DNA of 64,000 nt from Streptococcus mitis bv. 2 str. SK95 (GTDB taxonomy: Bacteria > Bacillota > Bacilli > Lactobacillales > Streptococcaceae): NCBI RefSeq assembly GCF_000222705.1, contig NZ_AFUB01000033.1, forward strand, positions 30,796 through 94,795, read 5' to 3'. The notes beneath the pieces are model-generated. The model saw only the letters and a program-made list of their open reading frames with translations. It had not been told where the DNA came from and did no database searches. Position numbers and translations under genes: made by a program. This document shows, one piece after another, positions 9,304 to 20,229 of this stretch (positions within the stretch are counted from its first letter, which is position 1; each line of letters begins with the position of its first letter).

Positions 9304-10095
9304 CTAGTTTTTGAATTGCATAGTTTGCTTCTTCTTTTGTAAATTGTCCAATCCAAGGAGAAGTTAGCCTCTCATAAATTTTTGTCTTTGATAAATTGGT
9401 ATTCTTTCGGTATTCTCTTGCTCGAATTAAGGCATTTGCTTTGTAATCTGCATTCAAGTGATCGATGGCATACTGCACTGCTGAACTTGAAAAACCATGC
9501 CACGTTAATTGGTCATAGAGAGCTTTTTTTGACATATGTGAAAACGAATTATAGCTTCTCGCTTTAATTAAAGCAGCATTGTACGGGTTCCCATCTGCCG
9601 GTTTTGTTTGTCGCACACCATCGTATCCTACATAGTAACGGCCACCATCTACCCATTTGCCCCTAGCCATTTCACCATCTGATCCCACATAGTAACGGCC
9701 ACCATCTACCCATTCATTCTTGGCCATCTTTCCATCTGATTTGAAATAATATTTACCTACCCATTTATTGCGAACATGGCTGCCTTCTGATGGTAGATTA
9801 AGTTTTTGAATTGCATAGTTTGCTTCTTCTTTTGTAAATTGTCCAATCCAAGGAGAAGTTAGTCTCTCATAAATTTTTGTCTTCGATAAATTGGTATACT
9901 TTCTTGCTTGAATTAAGGCATTTGCTTTGTAATCTGCATTCAAGTGATCGATGGCATACTGCACTGCTGAACTTGAAAAACCATGCCACGTTAATTGGTC
10001 ATAGAGAGCTTTTTTTGACATATGTGAAAACGAATTATAATCTTTTGCTGTCTTTAAAGCTGCTGAGTATGGATTCCCGGCTGCTGGTTTTGGTT
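9304..10095 (-). repeat. Two direct copies of the Ltp-domain coding unit
   Basis: About 300 bp encoding the Ltp-type domain occurs twice, at roughly 9304-9600 and 9800-10095, offset by about 495 bp and almost identical in DNA. The segment between encodes choline-binding repeats that are also near copies. The second copy differs by a few bases and a short insertion (REYRKNTN against RKYTN). Confidence 0.85.
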
Positions 10096-10490
10096 GTCGC
10101 ACACCATCGTATCCTACATAGTAACGACCACCATCTACCCATATATCCCTTGCCATTTTGCCTTCAGAATCAACATAGTAACGGCCACCATCTACCCATT
10201 CATTCTTGGCCATCTTACCATCTGATTTGAGATAATATCTACCTACCCATTTATTACGAGCAGAGCTTCCTTCTGCTGTTAGATAATAATATGAACCATA
10301 GTTTTTATCATAAATCCAGTCACTTTTAACCTTTTTTCCATCAGAATCAACATAATAACGACCACCATCTACCCATTCATTTTTAGCTCTCTTTCCATCT
10401 GATTTGAGGTAGTAATTTCCTACCCAGCCAGACTGAACTTTAGATTGTGATTTATCCTGTTTAGGAGTTGTTTCTTTAGCTTTTTCAGTC

Positions 10491-10806
10491 GGTTTTGGTG
10501 CCGGCTTCGGCGCGGGTTTTGGTGCCGGCTTCGGTGCGGGTTTTGGTGCCGGCTTCGGTGCGGGTTTTGGTGCTGGCTTCGGCGCGGGTTTTGGTGCCGG
10601 CTTCGGTGCGGGTTTTGGTGCTGGCTTCGGTGCGGGTTTCGGTGCTGGCTTCGGCGCGGGTTTTGGTGCTGGCTTCGGCGCGGGTTTTGGTGCTGGCTTC
10701 GGCGCGGGTTTTGGTGCTGGCTTCGGCGCGGGTTTTGGTGCTGGCTTCGGCGCGGGTTTTGGTGCTGGCTTCGACGCGGGTTTTGGTGCTGGCTTCGACG
10801 CGGATT
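10491..10806 (-). repeat. 24-bp repeat array encoding Pro-Ala-Pro-Lys units
   Basis: The plus strand reads as alternating blocks of GGTTTTGGTGC(C/T)GGCTTCGG and close variants, about thirteen units of 24 bp. The minus-strand product is PAPKPAPK repeated, with PASK variants at the upstream end. This is a proline-rich wall-spanning linker and is likely to vary in copy number between strains. Confidence 0.85.
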
Positions 10807-11146
10807 TTGGTGCCGGTGTTTTTGGTTTATCAGCAGGTTTTGGTGCTGGTGTTTTCGGTTTATCAGCAGGTTTTGGTGCTGGTGTTTTCAGTTTCTCAGC
10901 AGGATTTTGCGCTGGTGTTTTCGATTTCTCAGCTTGATTTGGCGCCGAAGTTGTATTCTCTTTTATAACCTTACTATTTTTAGATGCATCCTTTTCTTGA
11001 GCAGAAACATGCTGAGCCGAAAAAGGAAAGGCTTCAGTTGTATCTGCAAATGAAATAAGTCCCAGTGTTGCAGTTGCTAAGCTGGTTACTAAAATTTTTT
11101 TGATTTTTTCATAAAAATCTCCATTATTTTAACGATTTATACCTAT

Positions 11147-11176
11147 AGTATACCATATACTTTATTTTGCTTTCAA
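11147..11176 (-). promoter_or_regulatory. cbpL promoter
   Basis: On the minus strand TTGAAA (11176-11171) is separated by 18 bases from TATACT (11152-11147). About 30 bases of leader follow before the GGAG and ATG at 11112. Confidence 0.6.
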
Positions 11177-11230
11177 ATCAAATATTAAATATTCAGAAAT
11201 AAATCTAAAACTTAATTGAAAAATCCATAG

Positions 11231-12946
11231 TTATATCACTTCCAACTCATACAAGCCTCTGACCGCATTACAGCCGAATACAGCTTCTGCTTGGTTCAAG
11301 TCTGCCAAAGTCAAGACTTTTTCCTCTACCTGTCCTGTTTCTAGCAAATGCTGGCGGTAGATTCCTGGCAAAATTCCTAGTCTGATAGGCGGTGTATAGA
11401 ATTTTCCGGCAATTTTCAGAACCAGATTTCCAATGGAGGTCTCAAGCAGTTCTCCTGACTTATTGTGGTAAATCTTCTCTTGCTCCCCTATACTCAAATG
11501 CGGTCTGTGAGTGGTTTTGAAGTAGGTAAATGCTTGCTGTAAATCCGCTTCCTGTAAACAGAGTTTAGCCTGACAGAAACTTTGACTGAGGGGTGTTAAT
11601 ACTTGGCGACTGAGTTCCAGCTCTCCAGATTTGCTGAGACTAATTCGCAAACGGTAGTCTTGATTAATATCACAAACTTTGCACTCTTCCTCTATCTTTT
11701 GTCTCAGGTTTTTCGGATCAAAAGGATAGGCAAAATAACGACTCGCCTTTGTCAGTCTTTCCAAATGTTGCTCTTCAAACAGCAAACTCTTCTGGCTGAT
11801 TTTCCCAGTTGTAATCAATTGGAAACGTGCTTGTTTACGATAGAGTACAGCTGCTTTTTGATGAACTTCTCGGTATTCAGATTCCCAAGTACTATCCCAT
11901 GTAATGCCGCCACCCACTCCATAGATGGCTTTCCCTTGATGCAGTTGAATGGTTCGAATGGCGACATTGAAAATTCGTCGCCCATTTGGAAGCAAGATAC
12001 CAATCGTTCCGCAGTAAACTCCTCTGGGTTGTGGCTCCAAGTTCTTGATGATTTCCATGGTCGCAATTTTCGGAGCTCCCGTTATGGAACCACAAGGAAA
12101 GAGAGAACGAAAAATGGCAACCAAGTCCATATCTGCTCGCAACTGACTCTTGATGGTCGAAGTCATCTGCCAAACGGTTGAATATTGCTCCACCTGACAC
12201 AGACGTTCTACATGCTCACTTCCAACTTCAGAAATACGGTTCATATCGTTGCGCAAGAGGTCTACAATCATCATATTTTCAGAGCAATTTTTAGGATCCT
12301 GCTCCAACCAGCTAGCTTGGGCAAGGTCTTCTTGGTCAGTCACTCCCCGCTGGGTTGTTCCCTTCATTGGTCGCGTTGTCAATTCCCGGTCATTTTGCTC
12401 AAAAAAGAGCTCTGGGCTCATGGAAATCACTGCCATCTCATCGTGTTTAACATAGGCATTGTAGCCCGCCTCCTGCTCTACCACCATGCGATTGTAGATG
12501 GCAAAAGGATTGGCACTTAAATCTTGCTTGAGTTGGACAGTGTAATTGACCTGATAGGTGTCTCCCTGACGCAAATGATGGTGAATTTGGGCAATAGCCT
12601 CTTCATAGTTCTCTGCAGATGTTTCTTCCTGCCACCTTGAAGGCAGATCTATTTCCTCATAAGCCAGAGGAATAGACGATATTTCCACCCTATCATGAAC
12701 TGTAAAATATAGCAGGTACTCTGCAAGTAAGGGAGTCTTATGAACTGCTAATTTCTCCTCAAATGCAGGTGCAGCCTCGTAGCTGACATAGCCCACTACA
12801 TAGTAGCCTTGCTCTTGGTAGCTTTCCACTTGTGCCAGCAAGTCTGCCACTTCTGCTAAATCTCTCGTTTTTAACTCTTTGATAGGCTGAGTGAAGGTGT
12901 ATCTCTCCCCCAAAGCCCTAAAATCAATCACTGTTTTTCTATGCAT
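11231..12946 (-). CDS. pabB: Aminodeoxychorismate synthase component I fused to aminodeoxychorismate lyase (PabB-PabC)
   Basis: About 571 residues in two parts. The N-terminal two thirds is a chorismate-binding enzyme with RPMKGTTQRG, ELLFE-like SPELFFE, SENMMIVDLLRND and CGSITGAPK. The C-terminal third is a PLP class IV lyase with TSIGNLVLKI and a downstream LPGIYRQHLL. Together they make p-aminobenzoate for folate synthesis. Fusion of the two is common in streptococci. ATG 12946 (MHRKTVIDF) is favoured over a start at 12964. A TATACT box ends only six bases before this ATG, so the mRNA may have almost no leader. It is a single gene after zmpB. Confidence 0.88.
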   Translation of the reverse strand: MHRKTVIDFRALGERYTFTQPIKELKTRDLAEVADLLAQVESYQEQGYYVVGYVSYEAAPAFEEKLAVHKTPLLAEYLLYFTVHDRVEISSIPLAYEEIDLPSRWQEETSAENYEEAIAQIHHHLRQGDTYQVNYTVQLKQDLSANPFAIYNRMVVEQEAGYNAYVKHDEMAVISMSPELFFEQNDRELTTRPMKGTTQRGVTDQEDLAQASWLEQDPKNCSENMMIVDLLRNDMNRISEVGSEHVERLCQVEQYSTVWQMTSTIKSQLRADMDLVAIFRSLFPCGSITGAPKIATMEIIKNLEPQPRGVYCGTIGILLPNGRRIFNVAIRTIQLHQGKAIYGVGGGITWDSTWESEYREVHQKAAVLYRKQARFQLITTGKISQKSLLFEEQHLERLTKASRYFAYPFDPKNLRQKIEEECKVCDINQDYRLRISLSKSGELELSRQVLTPLSQSFCQAKLCLQEADLQQAFTYFKTTHRPHLSIGEQEKIYHNKSGELLETSIGNLVLKIAGKFYTPPIRLGILPGIYRQHLLETGQVEEKVLTLADLNQAEAVFGCNAVRGLYELEVI

Positions 12947-12952
12947 ACCTTT

Positions 12953-12958
12953 AGTATA
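12953..12958 (-). promoter_or_regulatory. -10 box immediately before pabB ATG
   Basis: TATACT on the minus strand is followed by AAAGGT and then the ATG at 12946. Transcription starting about seven bases downstream of the box would begin at or next to the start codon. No good -35 at the ideal distance is clear. Confidence 0.5.
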
Positions 12959-12962
12959 GCAC

Positions 12963-12999
12963 AAAAAGGCAGATGCAGCTTAAGCTGATCCACCTTTTT
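12963..12999 (-). terminator. Terminator after zmpB
   Basis: Outer arms AAAAAGG and CCTTTTT enclose an inner AGCTTAAGCT palindrome, giving a long hairpin with a T-rich tail on the minus strand. It ends a few bases before the pabB -10 box, so terminator and next promoter are nearly fused. Confidence 0.7.
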
Positions 13000-13012
13000 A
13001 GTCATTTCGACT

Positions 13013-16000
13013 TTATAACGATGTTTTGGCGAATAAATCTCCAGAGAATCCATCTGATTTTTGAAGGAGCTGTTTGTAAACCTTCCATTTAAGATCTTCA
13101 GTATTTTTATAATGATTCTTTATATTTGGATTTTCCATGCTATCTAGGTCTTTTTGAACAGCTTCATCAAATAAGGACTTCAACTCAGCATAAGTAGAGA
13201 TAGATCTGCCATTGATTTCGATTGTAGTGAAGCCGTTTTGAGCTTTGTCATAGACTTCTTTATACCAATGTTTCTTCCATGATTCAAGAGTATCAAATTG
13301 GCCATCAGAGACTTTCTTGATAATGAAGTCATCACCCAACAACCCTTTGTTTTCCTTGCTAGCTTCCGCCTTATATTTGTTTGAAGCGTAACCAATAAAT
13401 CCGTTAAGATAACCATAGTATCCCCACATACGGAAAGCATTATGTTTGAATGAAATCGAACCAACTGTACTCTTGCTAGTATTACCACCAAAGATACCCG
13501 ACATCATATTTACGGTTTGGTAAGCACTGTCAAAACCTTCCGAACGATAACGTCCATTCCCTGGCATACCATGTTTTGTAACGAAGTTATGATCAACCAA
13601 TTGATCAATGCTCGTAATCGTCAATTTCTTCTCATTATCCGTTAAATCACGTAATTTATCCCATTGATGTGGCTCGCCTTTCAGATTGTTTCGCTCAGCG
13701 TTCGTACGCCATTCTCGGTCCATCTTTTTGAACCACTTACTGTTGTCGTCCAAATGTTTTCCAATAACTGCATCTGCTTCTAGATGGTCCAGCATCATCA
13801 GAGCCTCGTTATAGTTCTTCATATAGTGATCAATTTCTTCACGGTTTTTTAACTTATTTGGATCATAATTGTAGATTTGATTGCCATCATTCTGACGTTC
13901 ATAAGCCATGTTCAAACCTAAGGCGCCGTATTCACCATTTGGATTTGTCAACGATGGTGACTGGAGCATACCTTGCGCAAAGGACTCTAAGTCCGTCCCT
14001 TCACGATGATACCAACCACCATAGTAAGCCATACGATCATTCACGTGAGTCGTTTCATGCGTAAAAGCCGATGTACCAAAATCACTTATCAACTCTGTCA
14101 TAACAAAGTAGACAGCATCTTGCTGATTTGGAGCGGCAAAGATATAGGCGTAAGCACCATATCCATACTGATAGCCATGATATTTATGGATCCGTCCAAA
14201 GAACTCTCGAATCGGAGCATAATCTGGTTTCCCATCCTTGTGACCATATCGGTTTGCCCAACCGATACCCGGCGCATCATGATTATCCCAAACAGGTGTT
14301 GGAACACTATTTTCACTCTTGAGGAGCTTATTGCGTACATTATCGGCAGCTAATTTTGACCAAAAGTCTAAGTAGTTCACCTGCTCTTTTGCTCTCTTAT
14401 TGATTTCACTCTTGAAAGCTTCACGAGCTTCCTCAGTATTTTTACCATATTTTTCAAAAGCACTGAAAGAAATGGTATTATAGGTCGAAATCATGAAGAG
14501 ATGCGAGTTCTTCAGGTTTAATAAAGGCAGAATCATCCGACCATGCACGCCATTATTAATCCCTTCATATAGACGATACTTCTTATGAGCAAAATCGGGG
14601 TTCAATGATGGCTGTTCTACCACATAAGCATTCTTTTCAATTGCCTTTTTAAACCAAACATTCATATCGGTTTCATTTGTAAACAATTTCATGTTATATG
14701 TTAGAAACTCATGAAGGCTTCCTTTACCTGTAGCACCTGCAATCACTCGACTATACGCATCTTGGGATTGGTCACCCTTAAGATTGTTCTCTTTTGAGCC
14801 GATAGTGATCAAGCGATCTAAGACATTCACGTTCTTACCATAAAAATCTGGTTTAAACATCATAATATCTTTGATCGACAATCCATCATATTTAATGCCA
14901 TAGTATTGGTTCAAATAAGCAAACCCCATCATAATGTTGGCCTTATTGTCTTCAACTTTCTTAATGAAAGCACGTTGAGCAGCTTCATCATCATTTAGTT
15001 GATGATCTTCATTTTCAACAATTTGTTTCACCAAGTTTCCAAGATTTTGTTTTACTTCATCAAAACTTTCTTCTAAGAATAAATCACGAATGTAGCCATT
15101 TTTTCGTTCATCCGTGTTTTCTTGCGGTTTGTTCCGCTTGTCCATAAGAGCGCGCACTTCAGGAGAAATCAATTCTACACTGGATAATGTTTCTTTTGCC
15201 TTTGCAATCAAACCAGCACGATCTTTCACTAGCATATTTGGCGTATAAACAATATTCTGGTTGGTCACTTCGTACTCTTTGACTTGTTTTACATCAGAGT
15301 CAGCTTTGGCAGTAACGGCCAATTCTTCTTTGGTACCATCAGCATAGTGAATCATGATCTGATCAATAGCTGACAAGTCTGTTACAAACTGTCCATTCTT
15401 CAAACCAGTAACAGAAAGGACTTCTTTGGTCACCAAGTTTGAGCTAGCATCTAGTTTATTAGCCTGATTGACAATCCACTCCTTATTATAGAATGGTTGT
15501 AATTTTTCAATATTGCGATAGGCAAGTTCGCGGTCAGCTCTGTAGTCTTGAATGGCCTTGTACTCATCTTCACGGTGTGTCAAACGGTTTAATTTATCTA
15601 CAACAGGCTCATTGATTTCATACTCATGCGCTGTGATTCCCAGAGCAGCAATTTTCTTGTCTGCTTCTTCTTGCGAAATAGACTTAATACGATGCTGTTG
15701 TTTAGAATATTTATATGAAGATTTTCCTTCACTCACACCAGTAACAACAAAGTTTCGATTTAAACGGTCACCTGTCCAATAAGGATCATCATCAATATCA
15801 GATGAGCCATAGAAAATCTCACCGTTCTTAACTTTCATCATTGAAACAGTATCTTCAACGGAGCCCAAGGCATTTGTACTGCCTACAACACCGCCCGCGC
15901 TAATCGGTTCTCTCACATCGATAGTACCTTTAGCTACAGATTTTTTAATGGCTCCGTCCCGATAAACTGCATGGTTGTCCCCACCATTTTGTGACCAATA

Positions 16001-19000
16001 GGCGATACCTGCAACTTTCGCTTTATTACCTGTTATCTGTGCATCAACATAGGCCTTCTCAACAGAACCTTTCCAGTTTTCTCCAACAATTCCAGCAAGA
16101 AAGGCGCCTTGATTCCCACCAGCATGAAGCTTACCAATGAATGCCACATTTGTTAATCTACCGTTATTATCAATTTTATTGATCAAACCTGATACGTCAT
16201 TATTTCCAACAACTGTACCCGTTACTTTCACATTATTGATCGTTATGCTTTTTACAACAGCAGCCAAGGGAGCAACTCTATTTGCCCATGGCATATGAAT
16301 GTTTACCTTACCAAGGTTAAGGTCATGGATGTGGGCGCCTTCGGTATCACCTAATAGTGGACGTTCCAAGTTATGAATCGTGTATCGCTGACCGTCCACA
16401 CTTGATAGCTTGCCTCGGAACTTCGTCGTTACATATGATTTACCAGCTGCAGGAACATTGACCGCATTCAAGTCCGCACCAATTTTAAATTCACCAGATG
16501 GATTGGCCTGCATAGCTTTTACAAGTTCATTGAAATCGTAGTAGACATTCTCCTCATGAGTTTTTTGTTTGGCAAAGTAATAGATGTATTCCTCACTGAG
16601 CTGGTTACCATCTGTATGCTGAACGAGGTCAGGCGCTTTGGCAGTGACCTTATAAAGTGTTTTCCCATCAACTGTCACTTCTTCAATTTTGTCAATCGCA
16701 AGACGCGTCACCTTATTATCACGTGTAGCAATTTTTAGATAGTAAGGCCTTACATCACTTGGAACAGAAGTTAAGAAGCTACTATCCGTTTCCACGCCAT
16801 TGTCGTCAACACTTATGAGGCTTGTTTCTTTTATATTTTTAACTTCAACCTTTTTTAAATCAATTCTCAGTGGTTCTTCTTTGAGAATTTCTTCCTCGTT
16901 TCCTTCGCCACGATCATAAACCATTTTTGTTTCGAGTTTATAATCCTTGTAATACTGCAGATCTGTTAGAGTTGCAGTCAAGTTATCCGGTGAAACCGTC
17001 ATGGTTTTGACGACTTCGTCGCCTTTTTTCAGGGTTAAAGTGATCGATTTAATCGCTGCCTTACTTGGATTTTCCAGATTATAGTGAATCTGAGATGAGC
17101 GTTTCAAATCCTGAATATCAACCCTTGAAAAAGTCAGCACTGGCTTTTCGAAGTTTTTGGTACCTAGTTTAACAATACGGTCTTGGGCTAACTCGATGAC
17201 CTGTTCAAGAATTTCAGGCGCTTCCTGCGTCTTGATTCCTTTGATGATCTTGTAGGTTTTGATAACCTTTTTCTGACCGTCTTTTCCTTCTTGGACCGTA
17301 ACTTTATCGCCCTTTTTCAATTGCGCGTCTTCTTCGACTATCTCTTTAAACGGAATTTTTTCAAGACTTTCTTCTACAAGAGTTCCTTCTATTGGTTTCG
17401 TACCACGGCTTATTTTTTTAGTGACTGGTTCTTTGATGACAGTGGTTGTTGTATTTAAAACTTGGTCAGTCTCAACACCTTCGACAGTTTTATAAGTCGT
17501 TTTGGTAACTTGGATCCCTTTTTCACCGTTTTGAACCACTGTTTCTTCATTAGTGTACTTTGTAGGATCATCAATGATTTCCGTCTGGTAGTCAATCTCT
17601 GCGATTGTGTCTTTAGTAATTGTTTCTTCAGTTACTGTATATTCTGAAAGGTCCTCTTGAACAAGGGAGTCACCTTCCTTGCCGGGTTCTTGTGTACCTT
17701 TGCTCCCAAGTTTCCCAGTATACGTTGGCAAACTATCTTGAATTAGTGATTGACCTTCCTTACCAGTTTCCTGAGTACCTTTGCCTTCAAGTTTTTCAGT
17801 ATAGGCTAGCAAACTATCTTGAACAAGGGAGTCACCTTCCTTACCAGTTTCCTGGGTACCCTTACTTTCAAGCTTTTCAGTGTAGGCTGGCAAACTATCT
17901 TGAATTAGAGATTGACCCTCTTTGCCTGGCTCCTGAGTCCCTTTAGCTTCAAGCTTTTCAGTATAGGCTGGTAAACTATCTTGGACAAGGGATTGACCCT
18001 CTTTGCCTTCTTCTTGGGTACCCTTACTTTCATGTTTTCCAGTATAGGCTGGTAAACTATCTTGAATTAGAGATTGACCCTCTTTGTCTGGCTCCTGAGT
18101 CCCTTTAGCTTCAAGCTTTTCAGTGTAGGCTGACAAACTATCTTGAATAAGGGAGTCGCCTTCCTTACCAGATTCCTGAGTACCTTTGCTTTCAAGTTTT
18201 TCAGTATAGGCTGGCAAACTATCCTGGACAAGGGACTCGCCTTCTTTACCAGACTCCTGAGTACCTTTGCTTTCAAGTTTTCCAGTATACACTGGCAAAC
18301 TATCTTGGACAAGGGATTGACCCTCTTTGCCTTCTTCTTGAGTGCCCTTGCTTTCAAGTTTTCCAGTATAGGCTGGCAAACTGTCTTGAACAAGCGATTG
18401 ACCCTCTTTGCCTTCTTCCTGGCTACCTTTACTTTCAAGTTTCTCAGTATAGGCTGGTAAACTATCTTGGACAAGGGAATCACCTTCTTTACCTACTTCC
18501 TGAGTGCCCTTGCTTTCAAGCTTGCCAGTATACGCTGGCAAACTATCTTGGATAAGGGAGTCGCCTTCTTTACCTACTTCTTGGGTACCCTTGCTTTCAA
18601 GTTCTCCAGTATACGTTGGCAAACTATCTTGAACAAGGGATTGACCTTCCTTGCCAGCTTCCTGAGTGCCTTTGCTTTCAAGCTTTTCAGTATAGGCTGG
18701 CAAACTATCTCGAACGAGGGAGTCGCCTTCTTTACCAGACTCCTGAGTGCCCTTGCTTTCAAGCTTGCCAGTGTACGCTGGCAAACTATCTTGATCGAGG
18801 AGCTTCCCTCTTTTAGAGAAACCAGCTACTTTTATGTCAGTTCCTTTAAAATAACCAATATACTCATATCCTTCAATATCGATCACACCTTTCGCTAATT
18901 CTTCATTTGAAGAGGCCGAGATCGTTTGATTGTAAGAAAGTAATTCTTTATTCTCAAAGGCAAAAGTAGCAAAAGGAATGAAATTGCTGACACCAAGAGA

Positions 19001-19420
19001 ACTAATCAAAAGCACTCCAAGAACTTTCCGACGATGTTTTTTAGACACCAAAAAAACAGCTAAAGATGCTGTTGCAAGACCAAGACCTGCTAAAGCAAAT
19101 TCTTTACTTCCTGTATAGGGAAGTTGTTGACTGTTAGTTGCCTTCTTGCGATAAACGACATAAATGATATCTTCATCTTGAAATTCTGTAGGAACTTCAT
19201 GATGAATCAAGGCTTTTTCAGATTCGGTTAATTCTTGCTCCGCCAGATAACGGTAATGGACTGAATTCACTTCAGCTAACTCATCTGCTTGGACTCTACC
19301 AGCTGATAACAAACTAGCACCAACAAGAAAGGCCCCGATTGCTACAGGACCAACTCCAACAGTCAATTTACGAATAGAATACTTTAGGTTTTTTTGAAAC
19401 TGTTCTTTTCTTTTTTTCAT
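13013..19420 (-). CDS. zmpB: Zinc metalloprotease ZmpB, M26 (IgA1 protease) family
   Basis: A 2135-residue secreted and anchored protease. The N-terminus has a YSIRK-type signal ([16 protein letters not shown]). An LPYTG sortase motif lies unusually close to the N-terminus (about residues 100-104), followed by two hydrophobic segments, as is typical of streptococcal Zmp proteins. Residues about 211-588 are fourteen 27-residue repeats. Two G5-like domains ([10 protein letters not shown] and IKTYKIIKG) follow. The catalytic HETTH is at residues 1788-1792 (14045-14059), with a Glu about 20 residues further on. A GTG at 19426 is in frame, but ATG 19420 has the better site. Genes beside it match the pneumococcal zmpB locus. 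The host substrate cannot be read from sequence. Confidence 0.9.
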   Translation of the reverse strand: MKKRKEQFQKNLKYSIRKLTVGVGPVAIGAFLVGASLLSAGRVQADELAEVNSVHYRYLAEQELTESEKALIHHEVPTEFQDEDIIYVVYRKKATNSQQLPYTGSKEFALAGLGLATASLAVFLVSKKHRRKVLGVLLISSLGVSNFIPFATFAFENKELLSYNQTISASSNEELAKGVIDIEGYEYIGYFKGTDIKVAGFSKRGKLLDQDSLPAYTGKLESKGTQESGKEGDSLVRDSLPAYTEKLESKGTQEAGKEGQSLVQDSLPTYTGELESKGTQEVGKEGDSLIQDSLPAYTGKLESKGTQEVGKEGDSLVQDSLPAYTEKLESKGSQEEGKEGQSLVQDSLPAYTGKLESKGTQEEGKEGQSLVQDSLPVYTGKLESKGTQESGKEGESLVQDSLPAYTEKLESKGTQESGKEGDSLIQDSLSAYTEKLEAKGTQEPDKEGQSLIQDSLPAYTGKHESKGTQEEGKEGQSLVQDSLPAYTEKLEAKGTQEPGKEGQSLIQDSLPAYTEKLESKGTQETGKEGDSLVQDSLLAYTEKLEGKGTQETGKEGQSLIQDSLPTYTGKLGSKGTQEPGKEGDSLVQEDLSEYTVTEETITKDTIAEIDYQTEIIDDPTKYTNEETVVQNGEKGIQVTKTTYKTVEGVETDQVLNTTTTVIKEPVTKKISRGTKPIEGTLVEESLEKIPFKEIVEEDAQLKKGDKVTVQEGKDGQKKVIKTYKIIKGIKTQEAPEILEQVIELAQDRIVKLGTKNFEKPVLTFSRVDIQDLKRSSQIHYNLENPSKAAIKSITLTLKKGDEVVKTMTVSPDNLTATLTDLQYYKDYKLETKMVYDRGEGNEEEILKEEPLRIDLKKVEVKNIKETSLISVDDNGVETDSSFLTSVPSDVRPYYLKIATRDNKVTRLAIDKIEEVTVDGKTLYKVTAKAPDLVQHTDGNQLSEEYIYYFAKQKTHEENVYYDFNELVKAMQANPSGEFKIGADLNAVNVPAAGKSYVTTKFRGKLSSVDGQRYTIHNLERPLLGDTEGAHIHDLNLGKVNIHMPWANRVAPLAAVVKSITINNVKVTGTVVGNNDVSGLINKIDNNGRLTNVAFIGKLHAGGNQGAFLAGIVGENWKGSVEKAYVDAQITGNKAKVAGIAYWSQNGGDNHAVYRDGAIKKSVAKGTIDVREPISAGGVVGSTNALGSVEDTVSMMKVKNGEIFYGSSDIDDDPYWTGDRLNRNFVVTGVSEGKSSYKYSKQQHRIKSISQEEADKKIAALGITAHEYEINEPVVDKLNRLTHREDEYKAIQDYRADRELAYRNIEKLQPFYNKEWIVNQANKLDASSNLVTKEVLSVTGLKNGQFVTDLSAIDQIMIHYADGTKEELAVTAKADSDVKQVKEYEVTNQNIVYTPNMLVKDRAGLIAKAKETLSSVELISPEVRALMDKRNKPQENTDERKNGYIRDLFLEESFDEVKQNLGNLVKQIVENEDHQLNDDEAAQRAFIKKVEDNKANIMMGFAYLNQYYGIKYDGLSIKDIMMFKPDFYGKNVNVLDRLITIGSKENNLKGDQSQDAYSRVIAGATGKGSLHEFLTYNMKLFTNETDMNVWFKKAIEKNAYVVEQPSLNPDFAHKKYRLYEGINNGVHGRMILPLLNLKNSHLFMISTYNTISFSAFEKYGKNTEEAREAFKSEINKRAKEQVNYLDFWSKLAADNVRNKLLKSENSVPTPVWDNHDAPGIGWANRYGHKDGKPDYAPIREFFGRIHKYHGYQYGYGAYAYIFAAPNQQDAVYFVMTELISDFGTSAFTHETTHVNDRMAYYGGWYHREGTDLESFAQGMLQSPSLTNPNGEYGALGLNMAYERQNDGNQIYNYDPNKLKNREEIDHYMKNYNEALMMLDHLEADAVIGKHLDDNSKWFKKMDREWRTNAERNNLKGEPHQWDKLRDLTDNEKKLTITSIDQLVDHNFVTKHGMPGNGRYRSEGFDSAYQTVNMMSGIFGGNTSKSTVGSISFKHNAFRMWGYYGYLNGFIGYASNKYKAEASKENKGLLGDDFIIKKVSDGQFDTLESWKKHWYKEVYDKAQNGFTTIEINGRSISTYAELKSLFDEAVQKDLDSMENPNIKNHYKNTEDLKWKVYKQLLQKSDGFSGDLFAKTSL
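17657..18790 (-). repeat. Fourteen tandem 81-bp repeats inside zmpB
   Basis: The minus strand encodes fourteen consecutive 27-residue units of the form [17 protein letters not shown] followed by xGKEGxSLVQ. The unit changes at only a few positions (T-G or T-E after Y; S, A, V, E, P or T before GKEG; D, Q or E before SL). All units are exactly in phase, so gain or loss of units keeps the reading frame. The array ends in a degenerate EDLSEYT unit before the G5-like domains. Confidence 0.95.
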
Positions 19421-19422
19421 TC

Positions 19423-19986
19423 TCACATCTTTCTAATAGAATCTTGTGGATACTGCGCACGCGCACCTCCGATTAGTTTGGGACGACTAGCTAGAGCTGT
19501 TACATGTGCATGCCCAATTTCACGCAGTACGGGACGAATCGGGACCTGAACATGCTTGACATGCATGCCAATCGCAGTATCTCCGATATCCAATCCAGCA
19601 TGGGCCTTGATAAATTCCACCTCAACTGGATCCTGCATAAACTTGAAGGCCGCCAACTGACCTGAACCGCCTGCATGAAGAGTTGGAAGGACACTGACGA
19701 TTTCCAGACCAAACTGCTCCGCCACTTGACGCTCAACAACGAGGGCCCGATTGACATGCTCACAACCTTGAACAGCTAGATGAATTCCTTTCCCTTCGAG
19801 GACATCTAAAATCGTCTTCACAATGATTTCGCCAATTTCTTGGCTGGATTCCTTGCCAATATGGCCGCCTAAAACTTCACTAGAGGATAAACCTAGGACA
19901 AAGAGGCTTCCTTCACGCAATCCAGCCTTTTCCAAAACATCTTCAATTACCTGCTGTGTTTCTGTTTTAATTCTACTTTTGTCCAT
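19423..19986 (-). CDS. TIGR01440 family (UPF0340) protein
   Basis: About 187 residues with the conserved [15 protein letters not shown] and [14 protein letters not shown] segments, [17 protein letters not shown] and a C-terminal [13 protein letters not shown]. These are marks of the TIGR01440/UPF0340 family, whose function is unknown. ATG 19986 (MDKSRIKTE) follows a GAGG; an ATG at 20001 is also possible. It ends three bases before the zmpB start, so the two are likely cotranscribed. The same pair is found in pneumococci as far as I recall. Its role in protease expression, if any, is not known. Confidence 0.82.
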   Translation of the reverse strand: MDKSRIKTETQQVIEDVLEKAGLREGSLFVLGLSSSEVLGGHIGKESSQEIGEIIVKTILDVLEGKGIHLAVQGCEHVNRALVVERQVAEQFGLEIVSVLPTLHAGGSGQLAAFKFMQDPVEVEFIKAHAGLDIGDTAIGMHVKHVQVPIRPVLREIGHAHVTALASRPKLIGGARAQYPQDSIRKM

Positions 19987-20159
19987 CACTTTTAACCTCA
20001 TTTTTCTCCTACTATCATATCTTTTTTTACTGATTTTATCAAGGCGAACTAATCACTCAGAGTTGTCACTACAAAAACTTTAAAGAAGGATTTTCTTTTA
20101 GTAACAAAGTAAAGAGTCTGGGACAAGGATGATTTTCAAAAAAGTAACAACTAAAATGA

Positions 20160-20211
20160 CCTGCTCCCTAAAAAAGTTAAACATAAGATTTAGTTTTTTT
20201 AGCGGAGCAGG
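20160..20211. repeat. Stem-loop in the gap between the TIGR01440 gene and the MerR gene
   Basis: CCTGCTCC (20160-20167) and GGAGCAGG (20204-20211) form perfect 8-bp arms, with A-rich and T-rich inner arms that can extend the stem. It may be the terminator of the MerR gene (which ends at 20230) or a remnant of a dispersed repeat: the nearby GAGTCTGGGACAAGGATG resembles short repeats scattered in mitis-group genomes. The rest of the 20002-20229 gap shows nothing else. Confidence 0.5.
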
Positions 20212-20229
20212 ACAAATCTCCAGCGATGC

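Larger units (their letters stand above)
9293..11112 (-). pseudogene. cbpL: CbpL-like choline-binding protein, frameshifted just after its start
   Basis: From ATG 11112 (GGAG seven bases upstream) the frame stops after seven codons. One extra A in the A6 or A7 runs near 11095-11109 would restore a 606-residue protein that is open to 9293. Its order is: signal peptide ending near TTEA, a charged linker, a Pro-Ala-Pro-Lys region, choline-binding repeats of the GWV..YYLKSDGKMAKNEWVDGGRYYV type, an Ltp-type domain (NPYSAALKTAKDYN), a second repeat block, and a second Ltp-type domain. Choline-binding repeats attach proteins to choline on teichoic acids. Position beside glk, pabB and zmpB matches the pneumococcal cbpL locus. 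Unlike the CbpL I know, no N-terminal Excalibur domain is visible and the Ltp domain is doubled. Confidence 0.8.

Noticed and set aside
10495-10968. Plus-strand open frame of about 157 codons opposite the Pro-Ala-Pro-Lys repeats
   Set aside because: It is the mirror of a 24-bp in-phase repeat in cbpL, with a product of repeated LVLASARV. It has no ribosome site and no natural composition.
14006-14353. Plus-strand open frame over the zmpB catalytic region
   Set aside because: It lies entirely within zmpB on the opposite strand with no promoter or ribosome site, and zmpB is intact here.
17657-18790. CRISPR array
   Set aside because: The repeat is coding, 81 bp with no spacers, and no cas genes are near.
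17620-18898. Open frames on both strands within the zmpB repeat array
   Set aside because: An 81-bp repeat without a stop in one unit stays open in that frame throughout. They are shadows of the repeat and not separate genes.
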